DNA from: Enterobacteriaceae bacterium RIT714
GTDB lineage: Bacteria; Pseudomonadota; Gammaproteobacteria; Enterobacterales; Enterobacteriaceae
Length of the DNA stretch: 64,000 nt
Assembly: GCA_009668015.1 (NCBI GenBank)
Contig: WJYB01000001.1
Location: 744,001-808,000, forward strand
Direction: 5' to 3'
Shown one piece after another: positions 57,087-64,000 of the stretch (position 1 is the first letter of the stretch; every line of letters begins with the position of its first letter). A program made the position numbers and the translations under genes. The notes beneath the pieces were generated by a model. The model was not told the DNA's origin, did no database searches, and saw only the letters and a program-made list of their open reading frames with translations.

Positions 57087-58337
57087 TCAAGCCCCTGTAC
57101 GGTGAATGGCGAAGCGACGGGCATAGCCTTGCGGATCGGTGCCGTTCCAGACCGTGCCGTCCATCAAAGTACTGCTGCGCATCGGTGAGGCTGGCGCAGA
57201 GATCCCGCCGACTGCGGTTGCGGCATCCTGCCAGACGGCGGTCTGATTGATACGCCGGGCGATACCGGCATAATCCGGCTCGGTTTTTAACAGGCCCCAG
57301 CGGCGGAACTGGGTTAAGAACCACATTCCGTCGGAGTGCCACGGGTAGCTGACCGCGCCCTCATTGAAGAAGCGGATAGGATGGGCATCTTGCCAGCGCT
57401 GACCGATACCGTTGTCGTACTGGCCCAGCATCCGCCCGGTGAGATACTGCTCTTTGGTATTCAGCCACGCGCGTCGCGCCAGGATCTGCGCGGTTTCGCG
57501 TTTGTTCTCTTCTGAAGCATCAATCCAGCGCGCCGCCTCCATCACCGCCGCGACCAGCGCTCTGGCGGTGTGGGGGTTTTTCTCTACCCAGTCACGACGC
57601 GTGCCGAGGATTTTCTCCGGGTGTTCAGGCCAGATGGATTGTGAAGTGGCGGCGGTAAATCCGATTCGGTCGTTAATGGCACGGGCATTCCACGGCTCGC
57701 CCACGCAAAAACCGACCATATTGCCAATCCGCATGTTCATCACCATCTGCGGCGGCGGGACAACCACGGTGCGCACATCGTCGAACGGGTTAATGCCCGC
57801 GCTGGCGAGCCAGTAGTAGAGCCACATGGCGTGCGTGCCTGTCGGGAAGGTATGCGCAAAGCTGTAGGTTCCCGGAGCCTGCTGGTGGATCAGTTTTTTC
57901 AGACCGTCGATATCGCGTACGCCCTTGTCCAGCAGATCGTTGGATAGCGTAATCGCCTGGCCGTTGTGGTTGAGGGTCATCAGATTGGCCATCGGCTGCG
58001 TCTTGCCGGCGATGCCCAGCTCCAGCCCATACAGCAGGCCATACAGAATGTGTGCGGCGTCCAGTTCACCGGCCACCAGCTTGTCGCGCACTGCCGCCCA
58101 GCTCGCCTCTTTGGTCGGCACAATGGTGATGCCATATTTCTTATCGAAGCCTTTCAGCGCCGCGATGGCGATGGGTGCGCAGTCGGTCAACGGGATGAAT
58201 CCCACGCGAACCGTTTCTTGCTCCGGCTTATCGGAGCCTGCCGCCCACGCCGCCTGCATAACGCCAGGAAGCAGCATTGTTGCGCCGCCCGCCAGCGCGC
58301 TTGCCTGTAAAAATCGCCGTCTCGTCCAGTCCACCAT
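57087..58337 (-). CDS. nasF: Periplasmic nitrate-binding protein
   Basis: 416 residues from the ATG at 58337 (MVDWTRRRFLQASALAGG), preceded by AGGAG. The N terminus is a twin-arginine signal (TRRRFLQASAL... ending near MQAAWAAG), so the protein is exported folded. NrtA/NasF family: VRVGFIPLTDCAPIAIAALK, AHTFPTGTHAMWLYYWLASA. Captures nitrate and nitrite in the periplasm. First gene of nasFED-CB-A, behind a leader with an attenuator. Confidence 0.95.
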   Translation of the reverse strand: MVDWTRRRFLQASALAGGATMLLPGVMQAAWAAGSDKPEQETVRVGFIPLTDCAPIAIAALKGFDKKYGITIVPTKEASWAAVRDKLVAGELDAAHILYGLLYGLELGIAGKTQPMANLMTLNHNGQAITLSNDLLDKGVRDIDGLKKLIHQQAPGTYSFAHTFPTGTHAMWLYYWLASAGINPFDDVRTVVVPPPQMVMNMRIGNMVGFCVGEPWNARAINDRIGFTAATSQSIWPEHPEKILGTRRDWVEKNPHTARALVAAVMEAARWIDASEENKRETAQILARRAWLNTKEQYLTGRMLGQYDNGIGQRWQDAHPIRFFNEGAVSYPWHSDGMWFLTQFRRWGLLKTEPDYAGIARRINQTAVWQDAATAVGGISAPASPMRSSTLMDGTVWNGTDPQGYARRFAIHRTGA

Positions 58338-58358
58338 GCCCACTCCTGAAAAAAAGCC

Positions 58359-58433
58359 AAAAAAAAGCGCCCGACAATGCCGGAGCATTGCAGGACGCCT
58401 TTATCCCGAAACGATCGCACCGCCGTTGGCGCG
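58359..58433 (-). promoter_or_regulatory. nas leader: ANTAR-type hairpin and intrinsic terminator
   Basis: On the minus strand a hairpin CGCGCC-AACGGC-GGTGCG (58416-58433) has a six-base loop with A at position 1 and G at position 4, the pattern recognised by ANTAR proteins. About 17 bases on comes a larger hairpin (58367-58399, stem ending GCATTG...GGGCGC) followed by eight T, an intrinsic terminator 22 bases before nasF. This matches the Klebsiella nasF leader, in which NasR with nitrate or nitrite prevents termination. Confidence 0.85.
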
Positions 58434-58458
58434 TCGTCAAAAATGGTTAATCTGATAT

Positions 58459-58474
58459 TGCAAAGAAGATGCCA
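58459..58474 (-). promoter_or_regulatory. Sigma-54 (-24/-12) promoter of the nas operon
   Basis: TGGCATCTTCTTTGCA on the minus strand has the GG and GC doublets exactly 10 bases apart, with TTTGCA at -12. Transcription would start near 58448, giving a leader of about 110 bases. A sequence resembling an NtrC site, TGCCCACCAATTGTGCA (58546-58562), lies about 100 bases upstream, at the very end of nasR. Both fit nitrogen (Ntr) control. Confidence 0.8.
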
Positions 58475-58563
58475 GGTTTACCTCCCCGGCTCCCCGCTAA
58501 AAACGGGTTAAATGGCCGTGGGTCGCACCGCAAACAGGCAGTAAATGCCCACCAATTGTGCAT

Positions 58564-59748
58564 CTACTCCTTTGGTGTTACCTGCCAGAGGGTTTTCACC
58601 GTCAGCAGCGCGCGGGCGATATCGACCATCCGCTGATTCTTGTCCATCGCCATTTTTCGCAAGGCATACCACGCCTGATCTTCACTCATCTGTTGATGGG
58701 TCATGAGAATACTTTTCGCTTTGTCGATCAGCTTGCGCTCTTCCAGGGTATCGCGCAGAGAGGCCAGCTGGCGGGACAGGAGTTCAATCTCACGCGCCTG
58801 CTGGCGCACCAGCGACAGCAACGGCTTTTCCGGCCAGCCTGCAAAGAGATCGTCGTTGTCGTCGGCGACCATAAAGGGTTCATTGTCGGCATGAAGCCTC
58901 TCCTCTACGGCGGTCATGAGATCGGCAATCACGATCTCCTCCAGCGCGCGAAGATGCTCAAGACGCGTCGTTTGCAGGGCAAACCAGTTAAGGGCGGTGG
59001 CCCCCTGATCGGCGGCCGGTTGGCGGGTACAGGCGACTCGGCGCAACTGCTCGGTTTGCGCATCCGCTAAACAGTGCCCGGTAAAAGTGGCTTGTACGTC
59101 AGGATTGACCCGCGACAAAAAGACATCAAAGCAGGCCTGCTGGGCATCAATGCGATCAACCAAAGTCTGGCGCATCTCATCGCTAAAATGCCCCTGAGTG
59201 AATCCAATCGCTCCCAGCGCGCGCTCCTGACCGACCAGCTCTTTCCCCTGCATCAGGCTGTAAAGCGCCACAAAGCGACTCGCTATTTGCGGATCGTCAA
59301 TGCTGTCGTTGAGCTGCGGGATGATACTGAGCAGATGGCGGAGCGTGCGGCTGTACTGCTCCATCGCCAGCCTGGCTTTGATGCTCTGCGATATCACGGC
59401 GTCGCGCAGGGCGCCCAGTTGCTCAAGATGGCTGAGAGCACTGGCAACACGTTCACAGACGGCACTGCCGGACAACGGTGAGGGTTGCGCCAGCGAAAAG
59501 TGAAACGCCGCCAGGCTTTCATCCGCCAGTGCCCGGCTGGCTCGGCACTCTGCGGCATAGAGTTGGCCTCCGGAGCAGAGCCAGATATTTGACGCCCCGC
59601 GCTCGCACTGTAGCATATGCGTCAGCGTGCTGATGGAACGCACCAGCGCACCGAGCCGGGCAAGATTACTGAATTGCTGTTGACGCATTTGCCTTGCGCG
59701 CGCAATCCATTCGGCCGCGCCCGGTGGACTTTCAACGTTGATGGTCAT
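58564..59748 (-). CDS. nasR: Nitrate-responsive transcription antiterminator NasR
   Basis: 394 residues from the ATG at 59748 (MTINVESPPGAAEWIARARQ) with GGGAG upstream. The N-terminal NIT domain (nitrate/nitrite sensing, all-helical, about residues 30-280) is followed by a C-terminal ANTAR RNA-binding domain (LRDTLEERKLIDKAKSILMT with the conserved AWYALRKMAMDKNQRMVDIA). With nitrate bound it holds the nas leader in the antiterminated form. Lies just upstream of nas, same direction. Confidence 0.95.
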   Translation of the reverse strand: MTINVESPPGAAEWIARARQMRQQQFSNLARLGALVRSISTLTHMLQCERGASNIWLCSGGQLYAAECRASRALADESLAAFHFSLAQPSPLSGSAVCERVASALSHLEQLGALRDAVISQSIKARLAMEQYSRTLRHLLSIIPQLNDSIDDPQIASRFVALYSLMQGKELVGQERALGAIGFTQGHFSDEMRQTLVDRIDAQQACFDVFLSRVNPDVQATFTGHCLADAQTEQLRRVACTRQPAADQGATALNWFALQTTRLEHLRALEEIVIADLMTAVEERLHADNEPFMVADDNDDLFAGWPEKPLLSLVRQQAREIELLSRQLASLRDTLEERKLIDKAKSILMTHQQMSEDQAWYALRKMAMDKNQRMVDIARALLTVKTLWQVTPKE

Positions 59749-59821
59749 GCTTTCTCTCCCGGATCCCATTATCCGTAGAAGTAAGCAATTACCGTGCCCC
59801 TTTACCTGTCAGGAGTCAGAA

Positions 59822-60175
59822 ATGCAGAAAATCGTTATCGTCGCCAACGGGGCGGCCTATGGAAGCGAATCACTTTTTAACAGCCTGCGACTCGCTATCG
59901 CCCTGCGTGAACAGCCAGGCGAGCTGGAGCTGCGGCTGTTTCTGATGTCAGATGCGGTCACCGCCGGTCTGAAAGGGCAGAAGCCCGCGGAAGGCTACAA
60001 CATTCAGCAGATGCTGGAGATCCTTACCGCGCAGGATGTCCCGGTGAAGCTGTGTAAAACCTGCACCGACGGGCGCGGCATCACCGCCCTGCCGCTTATC
60101 GACGGCGTCGAAATTGGTACGCTGATTGAACTGGCAGAGTGGACCCTGGCCGCCGATAAAGTATTAACTTTTTAA
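59822..60175 (+). CDS. ychN: DsrE/DsrF-family protein YchN
   Basis: 117 residues from the ATG at 59822 (MQKIVIVANGAAYGSESLFN), preceded by AGGAGTC; same length as E. coli YchN. DsrE-like fold, forming hexamers in the E. coli structure; the conserved Cys pair in KLCKTCTDGRG suggests sulfur transfer, though no pathway is known. Divergent from nasR. In E. coli it directly joins ychO and chaC; here new genes lie on both sides. Confidence 0.94.
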   Translation: MQKIVIVANGAAYGSESLFNSLRLAIALREQPGELELRLFLMSDAVTAGLKGQKPAEGYNIQQMLEILTAQDVPVKLCKTCTDGRGITALPLIDGVEIGTLIELAEWTLAADKVLTF

Positions 60176-60222
60176 TAATAAAGCCGCGGAAATATTATTT
60201 TCTTATGGACGCGGTTGCAGCA

Positions 60223-60249
60223 TCAAGTTCCCTGCCGGGTTGCCGATAG
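60223..60249 (+). promoter_or_regulatory. Sigma-28 (FliA) type promoter before the chemoreceptor gene
   Basis: TCAAGTTC, 11 bases, then GCCGATAG, compared with the consensus TAAAGTTT-N11-GCCGATAA: 6 of 8 and 7 of 8 matches with exact spacing. It ends 33 bases before the ATG. This places the receptor in the late flagellar/chemotaxis regulon. Confidence 0.82.
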
Positions 60250-60282
60250 GCATCTTAAGTCAACTCAGCAGGTATCAAGCGT

Positions 60283-62067
60283 ATGTTAAGGTCAATTCGT
60301 GCTCGTATTATCGCCGTGACGACAGGTTGTCTGATCGTCGCCCTTCTTCTTAACACTGTGATTAACTTCCAGGTAACGCGCCAGGATAACCAGCAGTCGC
60401 AGCGCGATATCCTTGCCAGTACCAGTGCCAGCCATAATCTGGCCATCGCCGACTGGGTTAACAGCAAACTGACGGTGATTGCGTCCGCTCAGTCCGTTGC
60501 GTTGAGCGACGATCCGGTTCCGGTCTTTAAACAGCTGGCACAGGCGGGCGGTTTCACCAACGTCTACGTCGGCTATGCCAGCAAAACGGCAAAATTCTCG
60601 GATCCGGCGGGTGTACCCGCTGATTATGATCCCACCGTCCGCCCGTGGTATCAGCAGGTGGTCAGCGCTGATGCTCCCGTTGTAACCGCACCCTACGTGG
60701 ATGCAGGGACCGGAAAGCTGGTGGTGACCTTTGCCGTTCCGGTTAAAGAGAACGGCGCGTTGAAAGCGGTCGTTGCCGGTGATGTGGCGATGGACAGCGT
60801 GGTCGCTAACGTGCGCGGCATCCATCCGACGCCGGCCAGCAGCGGTTTGCTGATTGACCGTGATGGCACGATTATCGCGGCTAACGATCCGGCGCTGACG
60901 CTGAAACCCTTCAATGAGGCCATCACAGGGGTCGATCTTAGTGAGCTGAAAAACGGCCACGAGCTTAACGGCGCGATCGGGGGCGCGGAGAAAACCTTTG
61001 TCGCCACCCCCGTCGCGGGTACTCACTGGCTGTTGCTCGTGGCGCTCGACAGTGACGATGCCACCTCCGGAATGCGTTCCTTGCTGAAAGCATCGGCACT
61101 GTCGCTGGTGATTCTGGTGCTGCTCAGCGGGGCGATTGTCCATTTCCTGATTGCGCGATTGCTTAAACGTCTGTCGAACATTCGCGACGCTATGCACGCT
61201 ATCGCGAACGGGACTAACGATCTGTCCCGCCGCCTGCCTGAAAGCGGCCAGGATGAAGTCGCCGAAATTGCACACGCTTTTAACGCCTTTAGCGACAAGC
61301 TCGCCACCGTGATGGTGCAGTTACGCGATGCCAGCTCCTCGGTGAAAAACGCCGCACAAGAAATTGCCGCCGGCAACCAGGATCTCTCCGGGCGCACCGA
61401 GCAGGCCGCCTCCAGCCTGCGCGAAACCGCCAGCGCCGTCGAGCAAATTACCGCTTCGGTGACGCAGTCCACCGAGTCCGCAGCCGAGGCGAACGATCAG
61501 GCGAGCAAAGCTTCTGCCGCCGCCTCACGCGGGGGTGAAGTGGTGTCTCAGGCCATCAGCACCATGCAGTCCATCGAAGTGGCGTCGGCAAAAATTGGCG
61601 ATATTACCAGCGTCATCGACGGCATCGCGTTCCAGACCAATATCCTGGCGCTTAACGCCGCGGTGGAAGCCGCGCGCGCCGGTGAACAGGGGCGCGGATT
61701 CGCGGTTGTCGCCGGTGAGGTGCGCAGCCTCGCCAGTCGCAGCGCACAGGCGGCCAAAGAGATTAAAACGCTGATCGATTCGACCGCCGACAGCGTGGCT
61801 ACCGGTTCACGCTACGTGCATCTGGCGGGGGAAAGCATGGATGAGATCCGCTCGACCATCGGCAGCGTGTCAGGAATTATGCGTGAAATTACCATCGCCA
61901 CCAGCGAGCAGATGAAGGGCATTCACGAGATTAACCATGCCGTGACGCATCTCGACAGGATGGTGCAGCAGAACGCCGAACTGGTGGTGGAATCCGCCGC
62001 CGCGGCCAGCGCCCTGCAAAGTCAGGCGGGCGACCTTGCTGAAACGGCAGGACATTTCCGCATTTAA
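60283..62067 (+). CDS. Methyl-accepting chemotaxis protein with double-Cache sensor
   Basis: 594 residues. One helix at about 9-30, a periplasmic dCache_1 sensor to about 270, a second helix (about 275-297), HAMP, and a cytoplasmic signalling domain with the invariant tip (GIAFQTNILALNAAVEAARA, GEQGRGFAVVAGEVRSLA). The sensor has Tyr115, Arg120, Trp122, Tyr123, Tyr138 and Asp167, the amino-acid-binding set known from PctA-like receptors and in the same mutual spacing, so an amino-acid ligand is likely. There is no C-terminal CheR-docking pentapeptide (ends GHFRI). Transcribed from a FliA-type promoter. Not present at this place in E. coli. Confidence 0.93.
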   Translation: MLRSIRARIIAVTTGCLIVALLLNTVINFQVTRQDNQQSQRDILASTSASHNLAIADWVNSKLTVIASAQSVALSDDPVPVFKQLAQAGGFTNVYVGYASKTAKFSDPAGVPADYDPTVRPWYQQVVSADAPVVTAPYVDAGTGKLVVTFAVPVKENGALKAVVAGDVAMDSVVANVRGIHPTPASSGLLIDRDGTIIAANDPALTLKPFNEAITGVDLSELKNGHELNGAIGGAEKTFVATPVAGTHWLLLVALDSDDATSGMRSLLKASALSLVILVLLSGAIVHFLIARLLKRLSNIRDAMHAIANGTNDLSRRLPESGQDEVAEIAHAFNAFSDKLATVMVQLRDASSSVKNAAQEIAAGNQDLSGRTEQAASSLRETASAVEQITASVTQSTESAAEANDQASKASAAASRGGEVVSQAISTMQSIEVASAKIGDITSVIDGIAFQTNILALNAAVEAARAGEQGRGFAVVAGEVRSLASRSAQAAKEIKTLIDSTADSVATGSRYVHLAGESMDEIRSTIGSVSGIMREITIATSEQMKGIHEINHAVTHLDRMVQQNAELVVESAAAASALQSQAGDLAETAGHFRI

Positions 62068-62076
62068 TTTTCTTGC

Positions 62077-62106
62077 GGCGCGTATTTGCCTGGTCAAATA
62101 CGCGCC
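62077..62106 (+). terminator. Hairpin after the chemoreceptor gene
   Basis: A 12-bp perfect stem GGCGCGTATTTG / CAAATACGCGCC with a 6-base loop, 9 bases after the stop. No T run follows directly, so termination may be partial. Confidence 0.65.
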
Positions 62107-62280
62107 AGCTGAATCCTTTCAGGCATTTTGTCATTTTTGTTTAAACGTTATGCCATTTTTTGATCAAAATCAGCATCTCTCCCCCTCCCCTTTGGTGTTA
62201 TGCCATGAGTGAATTGTGAACAACATCACGCTCAGGATTAACCGCAGGGAGAGCGTTATTTTCGGACGATGGGGTAAAAA

Positions 62281-62523
62281 ATGGCACTGGTGAAAACAAG
62301 TTTGAAATTGTTTGGCGGGGATACGGTGGTGGTGCGTTGCTCAGAGCGCTGTCATATTCATTTGATGAGCGCAAAAGCGCAGAAAAGCACGCAGGCCGAT
62401 ATTTTGAGTGTGCAGGATAAAGATAATGCGTGGTTGACCGTGCCCTATACCGGCACCTGGGATGTGCTGATCGACAGCCACAGCCAGTCGCTGGAACACT
62501 CCGTCAGCTACGTCGCTGCGTAA
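62281..62523 (+). CDS. DUF1883-family small protein
   Basis: 80 residues, cytoplasmic, beta-rich. The pattern (LKLFGGDTVVVRCSERCHIH, then LTVPYTGTWDVLIDS) fits DUF1883, a small family seen alone or attached to TIR domains in other bacteria. Here it stands alone and its function is unknown. A GGGG ribosome site precedes the ATG. A strong terminator follows. It lies between the chemoreceptor gene and chaC, both ends of which are the edges of an insertion relative to E. coli. Confidence 0.8.
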   Translation: MALVKTSLKLFGGDTVVVRCSERCHIHLMSAKAQKSTQADILSVQDKDNAWLTVPYTGTWDVLIDSHSQSLEHSVSYVAA

Positions 62524-62533
62524 GTCGCAATCT

Positions 62534-62565
62534 CGCCCGGTCGCATGGCGCACCGGGCGTTTTTT
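62534..62565 (+). terminator. Terminator between the DUF1883 gene and chaC
   Basis: CGCCCGGT / ACCGGGCG stem with a 10-base loop, followed by TTTTTT on the plus strand; its end touches the stop of the converging chaC. Confidence 0.88.
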
Positions 62566-62566
62566 A

Positions 62567-63262
62567 TCAGGCCACGCCCCGGCGCAATGGCGCATCCTGG
62601 GGGGCTTCCTCGGTCAGAGATTTAACCTTCGCCACCAGTTCGTTCAGGCATTCATCCTGCATCCCTAAACGCGTGAGCTCCTGATCCAGTGAGAACAGGT
62701 ACTGTGCATTGGTTCCCAGCGGGCCGCTGGCGGCAGCAATTAATGGCGCAATCACCTGCGTTCGGGTGTCCGATTCGTACAGCGGATGGCGTGGGTCCAT
62801 AATGAACACCAGCGCATTCACGGTGCGTCCGTCGTCCAGCTCAAGCTTGCACCAGCTCGGCATATAGCAGCCGGTGATCATTTCACGCTTCCACAGCAAC
62901 GACAGCTCGTCCTGAAGCGTTTCGTCAGGCAGACGATAGGCCACACCGGTGGTGCGCCCGCCCTCTTTCAGTGCAAGCATTCGCCCGGGTTGACAGGCGC
63001 TACCGCGTCCGGCGGTCAGGCGCAGACAAAAGGCGCGGTGCCAGCCAGGAAGCGTACCCGTTGCGGATTCCTCATACTCCAGCGCCGGATTCCACATCAG
63101 CGAACCATAACCAAATATCCATACCGGGCCTTCATCCGGGCGACAGGCAATGGTCGCGGCAAGCGACGCAGCACGTTGTTCAGCCGACCAGAGAAGCGAT
63201 TCCTCAATAGCGCCAAATGCTGTTTTACAATCTGCCTTCATTAAGAAATCACGCGTTAACAC
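62567..63262 (-). CDS. chaC: Glutathione-specific gamma-glutamylcyclotransferase
   Basis: 231 residues from a GTG at 63262 (MLTRDFLMKADCKTAFGAIE), with GGAGG six bases upstream; this gives exactly the E. coli length. The GGCT-fold substrate loop is VWIFGYGSLMWNP, and the catalytic Glu lies in the middle of the protein (ALKEGGRTTGVAYRLPDE region). Degrades glutathione to 5-oxoproline and Cys-Gly in the cytoplasm. Downstream of chaB, same direction. Confidence 0.95.
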   Translation of the reverse strand: MLTRDFLMKADCKTAFGAIEESLLWSAEQRAASLAATIACRPDEGPVWIFGYGSLMWNPALEYEESATGTLPGWHRAFCLRLTAGRGSACQPGRMLALKEGGRTTGVAYRLPDETLQDELSLLWKREMITGCYMPSWCKLELDDGRTVNALVFIMDPRHPLYESDTRTQVIAPLIAAASGPLGTNAQYLFSLDQELTRLGMQDECLNELVAKVKSLTEEAPQDAPLRRGVA

Positions 63263-63441
63263 TTTCCACCTCCGCCACTGCATGCTTCCTTGCGACATCT
63301 TTTAGCGCCTTCCCGGCATATTCGTTGACTGCTCATTTTGACAGCAGTCCACAAACGATAAGCAATTCACAGGCCAGTTGCAATACAACGGAAGTTCAAC
63401 AGCCGGAAAAGTCAAAACAGAGGGGGCGAATCATAAGACAG

Positions 63442-63672
63442 CTATCTCTTTTTATGCCATTTGTCATCGTCGCCCTTTTCGTAATCATGCTTCACCGCTG
63501 CCCAGGCCACGCGATGGGCGGTCTCTTCCCGGCTGGCATCATCACGTCTGTCCTCTTTATCTTTATACTGGTCCCAGGCGCTGTTGAAGGCTTCTTTGTA
63601 AATCTCCTGCGCATGAGCAGGCAGGACGTGCTGAACGCTGTCGGGTAAATCGCTTTTCGATTTGTATGGCAT
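63442..63672 (-). CDS. chaB: ChaB, putative cation transport regulator
   Basis: 76 residues, highly charged, starting MPYKSKSDLPDSVQHVLPAH and ending in Lys/Asp-rich sequence (KHDYEKGDDDKWHKKR), matching E. coli ChaB. The fold is a small helical domain. It has been proposed to modulate the ChaA antiporter; evidence is weak. Divergent from chaA, 179 bases before chaC. Confidence 0.94.
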   Translation of the reverse strand: MPYKSKSDLPDSVQHVLPAHAQEIYKEAFNSAWDQYKDKEDRRDDASREETAHRVAWAAVKHDYEKGDDDKWHKKR

Positions 63673-63943
63673 GGCAAACCTCTCTTTTAAACAAAAGATA
63701 AGTGTGGTCGAGAGGTGAGTTCACTGCCAGTCACGATCAAAAGAGTGTTAAATGAAACATTCTAATACTTTGTTATTACAAATTTATTTATCTTAAAGTC
63801 AGAATTACAGGCCATTAACGATAAAAAACAGCAATACCGTAAAATTAAGTAAAAACATTGCTGGAATTTACCGATTTTCTGTTAGTTTAATGGCCTTTAA
63901 TTTCACTCTATAATTACAATCATCTGCATCGACGGAGAATCGC
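63673..63943. promoter_or_regulatory. chaB-chaA divergent promoter region
   Basis: 271 AT-rich bases without a gene, holding the divergent promoters. Several TATAAT-like stretches are present (for example TCTATAATTAC near 63907), but none can be assigned with certainty. Confidence 0.5.
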
Positions 63944-64000
63944 ATGACAACAACACATGAGGCGGTAAAAACCCGCCACAAGGAGACGTCACTCATTTTC
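63944..64000 (+). CDS. chaA: Sodium-potassium/proton antiporter ChaA, N-terminal start (cut by window edge)
   Basis: The first 19 codons are present; from residue 6 on, EAVKTRHKETSLIF matches the N terminus of E. coli ChaA. GGAG lies 6 bases before the ATG. ChaA is an inner-membrane Ca2+/Na+(K+)-H+ antiporter active at alkaline pH. The rest lies beyond the window. Confidence 0.9.
   Translation, partial: MTTTHEAVKTRHKETSLIF

Overview
The window is a chromosomal segment of a member of the Enterobacteriaceae. Gene content and order follow the E. coli trp-ompW-tonB-opp-adhE-hns-galU-tyrT-nar-cha region, but with an assimilatory nas operon, a Klebsiella/Enterobacter-type trait. An Enterobacter-like genus (Enterobacter, Lelliottia, Leclercia or a near relative) is the best guess. 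Protein lengths match E. coli orthologues, often to the residue, and this was used to fix most starts. The genus call is inference.

Layout. 1-5.5 kb: the end of trpE, then trpGD, trpCF, trpB and trpA. 5.7-7.1 kb: yedE-yedF, which in E. coli lies elsewhere. 7.3-12.7 kb: ompW, yciC, yciB, yciA, an IS3-family insertion sequence, tonB and yciI. The IS sits exactly on the tonB stop codon and supplies a new one. 12.7-14.3 kb: a small AT-rich island with two unrecognised overlapping genes and the C-terminal remnant of a P2-type tyrosine integrase. 14.3-18.3 kb: leuE, yciY, clsA, yciU and a voltage-gated-type K+ channel gene; E. coli kch is absent from its usual place. 18.4-25.4 kb: oppABCDF and ychE. 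25.9-35 kb: adhE, tdk, hns, galU, rssB, rssA, ychJ and purU. 35.1-36.0 kb: the stable-RNA operon tyrT with two tRNA-Tyr genes, followed by three rtT-type repeats and a REP pair. 36.1-47.3 kb: narGHJI, narK and narXL (nitrate respiration and its two-component control). 47.3-48.7 kb: ychO. 48.9-59.7 kb: nasFED, a fused nasC-nasB and nasA (nitrate uptake and assimilation), with the antiterminator gene nasR. 59.8-64 kb: ychN, a chemoreceptor with a flagellar-type promoter, a DUF1883 gene, chaC, chaB and the start of chaA.

The strongest theme is nitrate and anaerobic control. Respiratory and assimilatory nitrate systems are neighbours. Perfect FNR sites lie before narG and narK. NarL/NarP-type heptamers lie before narG, narK/narX, ompW and adhE. 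The nas leader shows a -24/-12 promoter, a hexaloop hairpin of ANTAR type and a terminator, which fits Ntr control plus NasR antitermination.

The least explained part is the AT-rich cassette at 12.87-13.77 kb. It encodes a coiled-coil/membrane protein and a small soluble partner, translationally coupled and next to an integrase remnant. It is the best candidate here for something undescribed, but no function can be read from the sequence.
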